A DNA stretch of 64,000 nucleotides from Cocos nucifera. Lineage: Eukaryota; Streptophyta; Magnoliopsida; Arecales; Arecaceae. Positions 25,301 through 40,300 of this stretch are shown one piece after another. How positions within the stretch are numbered: the first letter of the stretch is position 1; each line of letters begins with the position of its first letter. A model generated the notes under the pieces. That model saw only the letters and a program-made list of their open reading frames with translations. It was not told the origin of the DNA and searched no databases. The position numbers and the translations under genes were made by a program. The stretch is taken from assembly GCA_006176705.1 (NCBI GenBank), contig QRFJ01000059.1, positions 1,178,001 through 1,242,000 on the forward strand. The letters run 5' to 3'.

Positions 25301-28300
25301 AATCAGACAATTCCTTCTTCCTCACTTTTAGCATCCCCATCCTATTTACTCTCTGAAACCTCTCTCTCCTTCTGTCTTGTTGCTTGAGATTCCTTTCCCC
25401 ATTATTTCAGATTAGTTTGATTCTTGGATCATTGAACCCAGCTTTTTTCTGCTTGTTGATCAGATCCTTTATTTTCATTGTCCCATCATCCTATACTTTA
25501 GATTATTCTGAAATATAACTCGTGGCTTTGATATCTTGGTGCTGGTACGTGCGATTTTTCTAATTGCTTAGTTCACTATTGTCCAAAATCTATTAAGATA
25601 TATTTAGTACTGAAAGACAAGGTTTATTCACTTTGAAACATAAAGTTCTCCAAACCTATTTGCATTTCTAAGATGAAAACTCTAGGTGCATTGGTTTTGT
25701 AGCAAGGTCAAACCCTAGCAGCACCGGTTACATCATTCTGTGGCCAAACAAATGTGGATATGCACATGCAGAACATGGAAGACCATAATAAAGGGACAGC
25801 TAGAGGGAAACTACACAAAGAATGACTCAATTTGAGGCTATATCAAGACAAACCTATCCTTGATTAGATCAACTAGGTCATGCCTTAAAAAAAATAAAAA
25901 AGACCATTGCTAACACCAAACCTTATTTCCTGCAACCAAAGTTTGCTATGTAGGATATAATATACATAAGACAATGAAACAAAGGTGTCAAATTACAAAA
26001 CTAGCAGTTATGATCTATTTAAGATGATAGATGAAGATCAATCATTGAAAAGAAGGATATCAAACATGTCTTTCCTCAACTTAAAAGTAGACCTGGAAAA
26101 AGGTTAAGTATAAGGTGCCTCTTTCATAAAGAGAATAACATGTTGATCATCTACAACAAGATTTAAAGTATCATCTTGGGGATGGAGTTGCCTAATAATC
26201 ACATCTCTATGTTTTTCCTCTCCCTTGCAGCAATTATTTTCTTACTATTATTGCGCTGCACAGATACCATCTCATATTTGAGCATGGACCAGGAGTACTT
26301 TGGACTTGTACCATTCTTTCACCTCTGATACAACTTAGGAGGAGCACAAATATAAAATATAAAGAAGTTGAATTGAACCGAAGTAGAATCAGACAGCATA
26401 CTGCTGCAAAAATAAAATATTTTGGCTTTGCTCCGAACATACCACTGAAACCAGGGAGTGTTTGCTTCCTTGATCTAGACCACGGTAGAGGACACCAATG
26501 TCTACATCAGTAGTAATAGCTGCCAAAGTTGCAGATATGTCATCTACACTTTCCTTTGTATTCTGCCAACCTAGGACTGCAAAATAACACCAATCAACGA
26601 GAAAGTGCCATCAAAAATATATCTTTATAGTTTACCACAATGAAAAATAAGGGTGCACATGGTCAGTTCAGGTCTTGGTCCAGATTGACTGGGACCCAAC
26701 TGCCCCAACTCTGTATAGGTAGAATTTGGTTCAGAGTTGTATCACAACCCTGTTGCCAAACAGGGCCTCCAAGTGCGACTGAAATCTGGGACACAGGCGC
26801 AAATTTATTGCCTTCTGGTTTGTTTCAGAGCCCACGTGTTTCTACCTACTTGCACTGAGCAACATGCATATAAAGTAACTCTAAAGTCCTGCAATTGGGG
26901 CTCAAATATGGCTTCAGTACAGATTTATGGCATTAGTCTAGCTTCTGTCAGACCAAAGTCCACAAACCTACTTGCACTCCTAAGCAAGAGTACTAAGTTA
27001 ATCTAAAAGCCAGCGAAATTACCAGTTGTAAAAACATGTGGTGGACTTGAAAGAATATGATGAATATAATTCGGTTTTCCACAACCTCCTGCATCTAGAT
27101 CACAAGCTAACTGGTGATTCATCTCCACAATCTTCAAAAGCTCATCAAAACAACTGTCCGGACACATAATCTGACAAAATAATCAGAGATAATTAGTAAG
27201 AAAAGGAAGATGACTGACATTATCGCATACCATCATAGTAACAACCGACAAGCTTATGCATTAGCTTAATAGTGTAAAACATGCCTTTGTTGTTCTTAGT
27301 GAATTTGCATTGATGTTATGGAAAAATGAAGTATACTTCAGGTGCCTGGACTCCACGCCACAACTGTAACAGTTCATCTGTTCATCTACGTCCATTCCGA
27401 AAAGGGAATGTACTATACAAGAATTATTTGTACAGTCCCATGAACCCACGCTGTTACTTTCAAGTGATTCAGCATCACATTCACCAGAAGATGTATATGA
27501 CTTATGCAAGCAATCGAAGATTACTGCTAAAACCTCAGAAGCATCATTCATCTGAGCCTGTCAACACAAATTGGATCTGTCAAGTCTCCTACAACGAAGA
27601 AGTTGAAAGTGTTTATAAAACCACATGCAAACTGAAAGAGCATCAGCACCACCCGATCCAATAAGATGCTAAATAAGGATAACCTTCAAGTATCAAGCTT
27701 GTCCAAACTTTTTGGGGATTCAAGATGGAAAACAAAATCATATATGGCAAGCTTCTTTGAAATTACCTCCTGAAAGAATTTGCTATCAGGATACAAATTG
27801 CTCAAAGCAATCCTCAGAGAAGTAGGTGCAACAGCTTCTCTCTGTCCCTCCTCAGATGCTTTGGTCAAAGCAATGAAAATATCATCTAGCGCGCAGACCA
27901 CACAAGGATTTCCAACATGCACATGCATTGATGATGTTTTAAGGAACTCATCTCGAAATCGTCTTAAATGCCACAATGACTGAATGTTTATATGAAAACA
28001 AATCATGATTAGGGTATGACCTAGATGGTAACAAACTAATCAGAGGTTCAGAAGTATAGCAGGTGTCACTAAGAATTTTTCTGATACTCACCTGAATAAT
28101 TACATTCAAGAAGCAATTGTATTCACCAACTGCATTTTTCAGGCCAGTTCCAAATGCATCTCTGCTTGGAACACCTGCAGTTTCAGTACTAGACGCGCCA
28201 TAATCATTTTCTGGGGATACAAAGGCCAGACCAAGGAAAAAGTTAAATTGTACACTGATGAGGACAACATATTGAGCACATTAATGATCACCGAACAGGT

Positions 28301-31300
28301 GTTTCAAGACACAACACAGACAATTTTGTTCTTGTTATAGCATAATGTAGGATAGTCCTTGAACTCCTCCAAATGAAGAATAAGAAGAAAAGAACTGTTG
28401 CATCATTATTTGAGCACCCATAAACATACAATTTGAATCTCCTGTGGCTAAAAAATAATCAGATAATGTATCTATTGTCTGTCTCAGATACTATAAACAA
28501 ATTTTTGAGTTAAAAAGAATCACATGATAGCCCAAGTATATCCAGCTTTATTTTCTTTCAGTCTCTACAATTAGTTGAAGGATGTTTAATAAAGTATTAT
28601 AATAGAAAACCATAAATAAGGGTAAGATAAGGCTGAGTATGAATTCAAGGTAACCATAGACATTCTCTATTAACATTCTTGTTCATAATTCAAGATTTTC
28701 TGGAAGTTTAGGTACAATTAATTCTTCTCTAGGTGGAGTCTTCACATTTTTAAGCCTAATCTTTTAAGTACTACATAAAATTTGCAAGGAATGTTAAATG
28801 CACATGCAATGATGCTTACAAAAATTAAATTCATAAATAATATTTAAAACAAAGTTGAAGAGACAACAACACTAATTTTAGTTGGTAGCTAGACATGTAA
28901 AAAATCATGTGGATGAATTTCGTAACAGAATAAACAAGAAAAAAAGTTTAAATAAACATTAAGATACAAATTAGTAAACAATGATACAAATCTTAGAGAC
29001 ACTTCAGAGTGAGATAGAATAATAAAAAAGAAACTACAGCTTATGCTACTTTAGTGAAATCTGAATTCTACGATTGGTCCGAAGTCAGAACATACAGAAG
29101 GCTTAGGTTTAGAAACATAGACAAGCCTGGAAAATCTTGTTGTCTCTAACCATTGAGAAACCAGTTAAACTCATAAAATAATTTTTCCAACAAAGGAATC
29201 AAATTTTATTAACCACATACTTCAACTGTCCCTTCCCTTACTGTACAAGATCTTGAGTCCTGGCATCTATACTAGCTAGCAAACCCCATTGCCATTTACT
29301 TAAAAAGAAAGCATGCAATCATACCCTCCAAAATTCCTACCTAAGCATTTCATGCCACTTAACAATTAAGAGGAAAACAAGCTGCAAGGATAACTTACAT
29401 AGCTTTCATCCCACAAAACTGAATGATTGACCACCTTTGAGTATGAAAATGAAAATTTCAACTTTAAGACAGTCCTTTCATGTGTCTATTGACATTTCAC
29501 TTCGTCCTCAACCCTATATTACATGCTTCTAGACAGTTCGTGCCACAAATGTCCTCCAATTTAAGGGCACCAAAACCACTTATCTAGCTGGGAGACAATC
29601 ATACCATACAAAGGTTGGGATCACACAGAACACAAGGGTCATTCATATATGTCTCTTTCCCTCAAAATTAAATGCATGCTTTGCCTTAATTAGAAATTAA
29701 TTGTAATCACAATTAAAGAATCTGTAACTGATAGTTAGTCTATAGTGATACCTTAAGTGTAAGTGTATAACCATTACAACTAACAAAAAGCTACAGCATG
29801 TATTATGGCAACTTGGAGTGCAACTTCATGAGTTCTCTAACCATTCATTTCTATTTAAGACTAATCCCATCTGGCATTGATCCTACAGCTAACAATCCTA
29901 TGCTGTCTCACTATAGACAATAGAGAACATTGAAAACAATTTGCCCACCCTGTTTTCCCAGATATATGATGTCTACAAAGCAAGCCAAGTACTGAAGTCA
30001 TCATAGATTGTGTTTGCATTAGTCTGCTCTAGCATGATAAATACACTTCCCAGTGTTGAGGTATGCACCAGCATGAACATATGACACCCATGAAGCACGC
30101 ATAGCAACTCTGCTGTGCCAACATACTTCTTTTGTGCCAAACTTGTTTCCAAACCATGCATCCAGATCCATTTCCTGTGCCACTTTCAAGCAAGCAAAAT
30201 ACAGGTTCTTACCCATTCCATCATATATTGTACTGCACTAACTTCCAGAAAAACTCCAAAGCCAACTCCAAGGAAACGCTACAAATATTGCCTTTGGACA
30301 TTCCATGTATAAGGTTGTCAGCAATTTATAAACAGGCTTATGGTGTTTTAGGAGTTCAATGTGCTAACATATAATGAATATTGTAATAGCCTTCATTATG
30401 TTATTTTGGACCTGGTTTATTCATGTAACAACTACCTCTCTGTTTATTAATATACTCTCTCAAAAAGAAAAAGAATTTTAATATAAGATTGCAACTTTAG
30501 GCATGATTATGTGAAGATATAAGGCAAGCTACGATTTCGCAACACCTATAGATCTGAACATAGATGATTTTATGCTATTAGAGCAATTCCAAAATTAAAT
30601 TGGAAAATCTCATTTTAGCATTCTTTTCTTTATGTCTTTTCACTTAATTTTGTTTCAGACCTAAAATTTAGCCACGTGTGAAATGGCTCATTTTCTTCTT
30701 TTTTCTCTCCAATCTCGATATTATTATGATCTTCATAGATATACTCAACTGTTGAGAGATCTTTCTGTCACTTTAAGCCATAATTGAGGGTGGAGAAGGT
30801 GGAGAAAGAGATGTTGTTATTGTCCCCTGGATGTCCAACAACATAAGGCTTGCAGGTCAAGATGGTGTGGTAATTCTTCATCTTCAGAATGTTCCTTACT
30901 ACATTGTAATTTGTAAGGCTAACTGTCAGTGGCATCACTAAACTATCATATGTTGTGAAGGATGCCAAGGGATGCAAGTGGCATTGGGTCAGGTGTTCAT
31001 CTAGCTTGAACTAGATCCAACCTATATTAAGTTAGGGTCAAATTAGACCCAAAACCTACCCACCCCCTTGGTCATTCTAGGTGAGGCTAGGTCTTCATAC
31101 ATGTTGGATTTAGGTTTGTCATAGCTTATGGAAGTGGGCCCAGATTTTTTAACAAACTGTTGTACAATGAGTTGAGTCCATTTGGCATTCAATTTGAACC
31201 CAAATCTTTCAAGACTCGTACTTTATGGAATAGCATGTTAGGTCTTAATATGCAACCTATCCTCAATCCATGAGTCTCAAACTTGGGTGTCAGGTTTAAA

Positions 31301-34300
31301 GCATCTTGTTCATTAGGTATAGGTCAGTTCGGACCTTTCAAACCCACTTGCACCCTATGCATGGTTGATGTAACTAAGGAAAGAGATTGAAGCCAAATTT
31401 GGGGCCAAGGGATATGTGCAAGGTGTTTGCCTTAAACATCATTGGCAAAAACCAGCTTGATATGACTAATTGCATTTATTACAACTAATTTACCCTCACT
31501 ACAATAAGCTGCCAAAATACTCTTCTGAAGATAATGTTCTCCAAGTCGCTAGGAAAGAACAACTGATTGAGTTTCCTTATGGCCAGAGGCTAAGATGTCT
31601 CATTATCTATACCACAACTCGAGAGGTGACAATGTTAGATATTTCTTGATATAATATCGATAATTTTAAGTAAAATTGTATTTTGGGATAATAATGGTTG
31701 ATATGTGATTGGTCATGTATTCATGGATTATCAAGCGATCATCTTGAACCTGATTAATTCATGCAACAATAGCCTCATGTAATGGACATTTAAAAGTAGG
31801 TTTGAGATTACATGGTATGGGAGCATTTTGATCATGTATTGATATGCCATGTATTGATATGCCACATATAGTGACACATCCCCATATCGACTCATGGTTT
31901 GCCGATATGGGGCAATACAGCATTCTAGATACTGCAGTAAGAACCACTACAAGGAGCAGCACAAGCTACTTTAGAATCAGTTCCTCAAAATTTGTTTAAA
32001 CAGGGTTAATTTCATCATGTTTCCACTAGATAGGGATACATGATGAAAAAATAGGAGTTTAAGAATGATATTTGGCATAGCATGTTCAAGATGAGTGTGT
32101 CTAAGATGAAAATGTTGAGAGGGATGTATGGTAATAGAAAAGATAGAACAAGAAATAAGTCATTCATAAAAAAGTAGAGCTAGCAACAATTGAGGATAAA
32201 TTGAGAGAAGGATGGCTTGGATGCTTTATACATGTAAAACATAAGCTGAGGGATGCACCAGTACGAAGCAATGATTTGATACATGCAGAAGAAAAGAGAG
32301 TTAGATGTAGACAGAAAATCACACAGGATGAGTGGTAAGGAATGACTTGATATCCCCACATCTTTTAAAAAATGCGGCACTAAATAGAGCAAAAATGGAG
32401 GAAAAGGATCACGTAGTGAACCTCAATTAGTTTGGAATTAAGACTTAGATGAGAATATGTTAAACAATACGCATTTCTTCAATCATTTTCTTTTCTTTCC
32501 TGTTCTTCTATCTGTTTTTCACATTGCTTGACATTTTATTTTATTATTAATGTCTATAAAGTTTCTCCAAGGGAGACTTCGAATTTGATCGCTGTAGTTC
32601 ATGATGAAGAAAAAGAGAGCTTGGCATTAGAGCTTGAGGCTAAAGCCAGACAAAAGGGAAAGAAAGGAAGATTGGGTTAGATGGGCCAACGGAGTAAGGA
32701 ACAAATATTAATGTATATAGATATCTGGGTGGCCAAGCCAAGCTGGGCTAGATTTGCTTCAGTAAAGACCTGAAGCAATGTAATCCTACAAGTTATGCTC
32801 GGCCTGATTAGCCAGCCAACAATGCATTCCCTTGCTGCTGAAAGAACAGGCTAGGTGGTGAGTTGTCCATGCGCAGGTATCCCAAGAAGCAACCATCTAA
32901 AATTCCAGAAACTTGGAAAGATCCTAGATGAAAGGGGAAGAGAAGCCAACATCTTTAAACATATGTAGCAAGCTTTGCCCATCTCTTAGATATAAAGAAG
33001 TCGAAGAACCAAATGAAATGCTCGAATCAAATATATTTTTATGTTATAGACTTATAGGTCCATTAAAAGACCTAGGGAATAAAAGAAAAGGATTCATTTC
33101 CCTTCTTAATTCATAATATAATAGCATTGCTTTAACTGAAGCATGTAACATAGTAAACTGAGATATAGAGAAGTGAAATGGATTCTTTCCCTCCTAAAGG
33201 CTTGTTTGGATATTCCTATAGAAATATCCTATAGGAATTGTGCCTGTTGGCCCACCTTGGCTGCAGTCTTCTAAGGACCCGCCCAAGTCCTAGCATATAT
33301 CCCAGCCTGTGCGTCTGTTGCTCTGTAGGAAAGAAAAAAGATCCATGGAGGTCCTTTTTTTCCCTCCCACAGGATTCAGGCTGTAGAGGTGTTGGATTAA
33401 TATTTTTGGTACCCAAATAGGCTGCCAATTCCATGAATCTAGTAGGAAATCCAATCCAATCCTGCTGGGTTTCACAAACAAGCCCTAATGGTTACTTAGA
33501 TACTGCACAAGCTCTACTGATTAAACATATTATATCCTTCTAGATGATCACCGTAATTTGTACTCAAGCTGACTCTAGTAAAAAAAAAATCCACTTTTGT
33601 GGTCAAACAAAAAGAGATTATAATTCAGCAAAAACAAATACAGCAAAAAATATCAAATATCAAAATTCACAAAATATTAAACATATCAAGTATAGCATAA
33701 CCAATAATTCAGGAATAACACATTAACAAGATCTCTTTTATGCTTCCATAATCTAACAATCAATTTTTATCATTGAACACCCCATAGAAAACATAAGGTT
33801 GCAGAAAACATAAAACATACAAGGAAATGTTTTGACAAGAACAAAATGACCAAAATTGGTATAATAAGAAATATTCAATGGACCTAATCTGATTCTAGCA
33901 ATCCAAATTTGCAGTACACACAAAGATCCAGAAGGAAATTTCAAATCAAATTACATGTACAATACAAGGTTATAAGCTTACCAAGGCTTTGGCGTACAGC
34001 CTTTTTTAAGTCCGCTTGGAACCTCTCTTCATCATCCAATTCAGTATGCGATGGTCTCAACATGTCTGTTCCATTATCTCCTGGCCACGAGAAAGCAATT
34101 TTTCATTAGGCAATAAAATTCACACTAGTTATTGTCCGAACCACCCTCTCTAGCTGCTTCACTATTGACCAGTACTTTTACAATATTTGGTGTCTTTTTA
34201 CCAAATTATTTAGATCTCTGATTTATAAGAATTAAATTATTTAATTAATAACCGGAAACCTGCCATAAATTCCTTCCTTGGATGCGGACTCTTTTTTGTT

Positions 34301-37300
34301 TTTATCAACTACTCTAAACTATTGAATTCAAAAGAAGATGCCCTGTTGATGCATGCTCCTACATATATAGCTTTGGTGCTATCTCTATTCACATGAAGCA
34401 TGAGAAAATAAGGACAAGAGACAGTAAACTTGGTTGGATTGGTGCTGACATGTATGAAATCAATTACCCTTAAAGAGCTAATGGTAAGAACATTTACAGA
34501 TTAATTTACCATTTATGTCAAAACCTTCATTTTCATAGATGGGGTAATCTGGAAACACACTAAATACGGAAACTAGAATATCACAGTACCATATATTTTA
34601 TTTAAGCTGACAAGAAAACTTCTCCAATTTAATAACTGGACTATGATAAGCCACAACACAAATACTTCCATCCACTGTTCATCAAAACTTGATTTACTCA
34701 TTGATCAGATTAGACATTAAGCAATATATATACATACACAAACATGCACCCACAGATACACGCATATATGTTCATGCACAAATAGGTACATATATATAAG
34801 GGGTGTGTGTGCTTGTGTATGTATGTACGTACGTAAACATGTATGTACACACTAAATCCCATGTGTATATATTCATGCATAGATGTGCCTTTATATACGT
34901 ATGCATGTATTCAGGAATCAACAGAAATAGAAAAATGCAATCAGCACACGTGAAATGTTGTTAAGAGGCAATACATTAACAAAATTTCAACTTACTGCAT
35001 TAATGGATAAGGTTCATCTGTTATTGGACCTCACTATTAGCCATTCATGTTTATAAATTTGTGTAAAATCATAAAAAGCTCCATATACTTGTCAACTGTC
35101 CTTTAAACAACCAGATCAGGTTGATTTAATTGGCACTTATTATATCTTGTTCACGAGGACTGGTGAGATTTTGTTTTAGGGCATCTGTTCAACAGTTGAC
35201 TTGGATACCAATATCAATGAAACCAAAGTAGTATTTCAACTAGGTCTTCGTGCAAAAGCATCCTAAAAATTCTATTCAACAAGCACAAAGTATGCAGGTT
35301 GCTCAAGTAGAGTATTAAAAGTCAATTATAAAATATTAGATGGAATCATTGAAATCACCAGCAGAGCCATTCCAGATCTGCATATGTTGCAAGATAAGGC
35401 TTGACAAAAACATCAATGAATCCATGGATGGTCAAAAACTTTGAGCAGGCATAGAGCCATGGAATTTCTACTTTTTGCATCATGGAGACAAGATTTTATT
35501 TGATTCTACTGATATGTCAACAAATTTAATTATGGGAACCAGGCAGGATAGAATTCAGAAGAGACAAAGGGTCTATTAATTAAAAAAACAAAAAAAAAAG
35601 GGAAAAAAGTGGCAAATAGTTAATCAAAGATTTGGGAAACCACTATATTTGCTTCAGCAATATGAGCTTTGATGTTGGTGAAGAATAATGGTTAAAAAAT
35701 CAATTGTATTTCTTTCACTTAAACTAGATGAAGGAATTTGGAAACCCAATTCTACCAAGTCATACAAGCATTTGAACGGACAGAATTAAGAAATCAAGTC
35801 AAATGCACCTATATTGCCATTTTACTTGTTAAAAATTGGTCCTCAAAAGATTGATTAGCAAATAATGCTCCTTTTTATCAAAAACCTTAACAATGATCCA
35901 CAAAGAATCTCATCATAGAGAAAGAAGCAAAACAGGGGGACAACAAGTGTGTTCTAATAAACTGAGTTAAAGCAGATATATTTTTTGATTTCTAATGAAT
36001 CTGAACCTTTTTAAATCTAACATCATGAACTCAAACATGAAAGTAGCTCTTATATCAGACATGAAATTTTCCCTCTCAGATTGACCCTTCCCAAGTCCAG
36101 CACAAAATTTCAAAAGGACTGCATGGTGGTTGCATAAGTTTGAAATGCAACTAATAAAGTAGGCCAATCAGTCATGGAGATTTCATGGCAAGGCCCCTTT
36201 TATATTTCTAAGAACTCTGAAGGAAGATAAAAAATCATTAGAAGTTCTAAAAGAGAAGAAATATACTCATAGACACCTATTTGCATGTGTTTGACTGTGC
36301 TCCATGCAACATGATGAATGAACTTGAGTTAAGATGGCAAACAAGTCTTCCCTATCTCACATGAGAAAAGCAAATTCATAAATCAAATGTAAATGGAAAA
36401 AATACATAAAACTAATATGGAAATTACAAGAATCGACCATTCAACTTCAACCCATGAAGCAGGTTTGCTCATTTGTAAAGAAACACATGAAATCATAAAT
36501 GTAAGTAACAGGTCACAAAAGGGAGAATTCACATGTAAAGAAATGGAATCACAGAAAAACTTTTGGACAACCTTTAAAAGAACAAGATGCTAAATCGGTA
36601 AGTTGGGTTACAATATCATATCAAAGCCACGCTATATGACCAAAATGGAGCGATTTTTACTTCATTCTTAAGCAGATCAAAAGAAAAATAATGAGAATGC
36701 CAACTAAGTAGGGCAGAGAGGAAAAGAGACAAAAGGGTCAATATCCAATCCCTTCCAACCAAAAGTTGCAGAACTATCCCGAACTGCCCAGTTCGGGGCA
36801 TATCGAGCTGAGCCAGCGGCAAACTATGATGGTTCCAACATTCGAAACGAGAAACTAGTGGAGGGGGAGAGGGAGAAAGAAAGAGGAGAAAAGAGGGGGG
36901 GGAGAGGATAGGAGGAAAGAGAGGGCCGTCAAGGCCGCCGAAGTGCCGTGGAAGCTGCTAAAGGGCTGAGGAGGGGCTCCGCCCTCCTCCCAATCGAAAC
37001 AAAGGCAATGAACCCTATTTCTTTTTTTTTTTTTTTTGGTGATTTTTAGTGAAGTCAACAACCTCATTTCACTAAAAGTCAAAAAATAAAAAAAAACAAG
37101 GGCCATCAGTCCTATTTCAATTCAAAGGAGGGCAGAGTCCCTCCTCCAACCCTATGGCAGCTTCCACAATTCTCTGGTGGCCTCGACGGTCCTCTAGTAG
37201 CCTCCAACAACAATCCGGCAGCTCTCCTTCCTCCCTCTCTTTTCCTTTCTCACATTCTTCCTCTCCCCGACCCTTGCTTCTACATTGAGCTATACTACAC

Positions 37301-40300
37301 CGACCTTCACCATCTATCTCTCTCTCTCTCTCCCCCCCCTCTTTTCCTCTCTCCTATTCTCCCTCTAAGTTGTGTAAGGCGGGCTCAACATGGAACGGAT
37401 GCGAACCATGCTACCAGCCAGTTTGGGCCCCAATGCCAGCACAGCAAATCTTGGTTCCAGCAGATACTATTTTTGCTAGTTGAACTGCAACTGGCTTGCA
37501 ACACATGTATTATAGGATGGAAGACATTGAAGGATAGACTGCAAAACTAGATATGGATTTTGAACTCAATTATGGGGATAACCTTTTGATTCTGTCATGT
37601 TGTTCAATTTATTCAATCCATAAAATTGGTAGCAACAACAAATATTATAAGGATGGTACTGCTAGTTAATTTATGGCAAACTATAAACAGTCATACATGA
37701 TCATTCCAAAACATCAAGGACAATACTTTCCATAACCATGACCCATCCAACCTTTTCCCAAGTACTTGGGTTATGCCTTATAGATCCTCATTCATCAAGC
37801 ACTCCTTGCTAGGAATGTCATCGATGTCATTCCAAGCTTGGCCAAGTATTCCTTGCTATAGCCATAAGTTATTCCAAGCTTCTCCATGTCTTTCCTTACA
37901 ACCTCCATCCATGTTACTTTAGATCTTCCACACCTTTTCCTTCAACCTTCCATACAAATTGAAGTATCTCTCCTTAACCAGCTCGGCTCCCCCTCAAATT
38001 TTCATTTCACATGCTTAAGGCTATTGATGGATTGGGCTAGCCCAAACCGGCCAAAGACCTCACTCCAAAAAAAAAAAAAAAAACAAAGAAATCTAAGCCT
38101 AGACTCTTCAAGTTATGAACTCGTTCTTTAGGGAGCATGAAACTTATCTAAGAATCTATATTTTTCGGGTTAGGTATTACCCAAGCAACATTCATTGTAA
38201 AGTGGCTCTGGAGTTTATTACCCATGTTCTTTTGCATTCCACAAATAAGTTGCTAAGATCTATCCATCTTTCCCATAATACCCTTAATGCTCCTGGGTCT
38301 AAGTTGTATACTTATCATTAGCCCTTTATGATTAAAGCCTAATTTCCTTGTACAAAACTAGGTTTTCAACCTATACAAAATTAGGGGACCTGGATGATAT
38401 AAGTGCATGACAAAACAGCCAAAAATGCATTCAATTAAACATGGGTAAGGAAAAAAAGGGGAATTTGTTTGAATGCATCAACAGCTAGCAAAGGCAATTG
38501 GACATAATACAGTCATCTGTTTTACATGCAAAACATCAGTACTAATATATAAACAACAATAATTCAAGTGCAAGGTACATATGAGTACCAAAAAAGGTAA
38601 ACATCAAGTAGACCACATCAAATACCATAAGTCATGTCCTGTCACATAAAACAAGACTAGATGGCTCTACCAGTCAACCTAAAACAAAAAGCCATATCAA
38701 TCTCAAAGATGCCTAATAGGGGTTATTTTAGGAACAAAAAATATGGCTGCTTTAACCCATCTCACAGGTGGGTAATTGTTTCCACCCATTGCATGGGTAA
38801 ATGCGGCCCATGGGAAGGTCATTTAGCAACATCACCTTTTTGACAGGAGCATGAGAACATGGGTAACTTGGTCGATGGGAAAATTGATCAACTTTCCGAT
38901 GATATTTTACCCCTAAAGAATGGGCCCTATAGGGTTATAGGCTGACCTTAAGCCCAGAAATAGAAGCCGAAATAATTTTTGGGCCAAGCCCATGTGGGGA
39001 ATTAAAAAGTATAATAAGGCCCATTTGGAGCCTAACCTAAACCAAAAAATATCCTAATTAGAGTCAACTCCGAGCCTAATAACTCCAAGCCAAGGCAGGC
39101 TGCACCAAAGTTCAAGCCTAGTGTTTAAACTTTCAGATTCTCCTTTGGCCTAGGCTTGACCTAGCCTATTGACACCCCTATAAATGCTCAATAGTCAATA
39201 CCATCTCAATCAATTTTCCATCACTTTGTTCTTAAGTTATGCAACTCCTACAACTTTCTTAATATATTCATTTCTCAATCTATCCTTCATGGTTTCACCT
39301 AATATCCATCTTAATATTCTCATTTCTCCAATGATCAACTTGTTTCATGAACTTTCTTTGATGCCCAGCATTTGATGCCATACAAAATTGCAAGCAGCAT
39401 TTTTGGAACCGGCCAACCGCCCGGTTCGGGGCGTTCCAAACCGAACCAGCGCCCAAACGGCCCGATTAATGCGTGGATTTTGGAACCCAAATCAAAAAAA
39501 AAAAAAGGGAACCGCTCAGTTGAGATCGGAACCCAGACCCAAAAAAAAAGAAGGGAACCGCCTAGTTCGGATCTAAACCAGGCAGTATGTGGCTAAACCG
39601 TTCCAATTCGGCCTTGTTTCGGACCAAACCGCCCGGTTCGGTGTTTTTTATAAAGGAGGGAGGTAGAGAGAAAGCCTTTCAACTTCCTCTATTTGTTTCT
39701 TGTTTCTTCCCGTCAATCCATCACTCTTCCACTCTAGAAATGGCAAGAAAATGAAGGAACAAGGTGGATTAGAGATAAGCTTTCCATCTTAGCTCCCTTT
39801 CTTCTCTTCCCCTCTTTTTTAAAAAAAAAAAATTCATGAAAAATGAAAAAATAAGGAGAAACTATGTCAAAGTTTATTTTTTTATATGATTTTAATATAT
39901 ATTGTAGATCTGTGGATGATCTACACAATGAAACTAAAATCATTATTTTTTGTTAAATATATAATTTTTAGAATTAAAATATATATTTTTAGAATAAAAA
40001 ATTATTTAAAAAATAAATTTCGAAAAAAACTATAAAATCGGATTATTAATGAGGGACTTACAAGCTACCTTCGACATAAATTTGATGTTAATTTATCAAT
40101 ATTTTGATGCATCTTGTGCATAATATTTTAGGCCTAAATTTAAAAAAAAAATAGCATTTTATGCATATTCACGGACTAAGAAATTTATATATAGCATCAA
40201 TGGTAGGATTCTACATGGATGTAAGATTAAATTTTTTTCTAATTTTTTTATTTTTTTAATATAATTTTTTAAAAAATAATAAAAAATAATTAAATAATTC

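Larger units (their letters stand above)
19503..26442 (-). other. intron 12 of the USP-like gene (6.9 kb)
   Basis: Starts GTATGT and ends ATTCAG on the minus strand. It holds a (GAT)n(GGT)n stretch near 20,417-20,450, a LINE endonuclease fragment, a CT-rich repeat near 23,100-23,310, a 42-bp tandem repeat, a hairpin MITE at 24,483-24,800 and a LINE-tail fragment near 25,020-25,110. The rest is unique AT-rich sequence with no gene signal. Confidence 0.85.
28211..33981 (-). other. intron 7 of the USP-like gene (5.8 kb)
   Basis: GT-AG intron between exons 7 and 8. It contains a LINE RT C-terminal fragment (about 32,080-32,340) and a PIF/Harbinger-like MITE (33,198-33,485). The rest, including 28,500-31,900, shows no gene or clear repeat. 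It may hide one more small exon, because the protein linker before the Cys box is shorter than I expect for the family. Confidence 0.8.

Noticed and set aside
28430..28471. Candidate 42-nt exon in intron 7 (DTLSDYFLATGDSN) that would fill the linker
   Set aside because: It has usable AG and GT borders and the right length, but joining it to exon 8 creates a TAA codon, and its acceptor lacks a pyrimidine tract.
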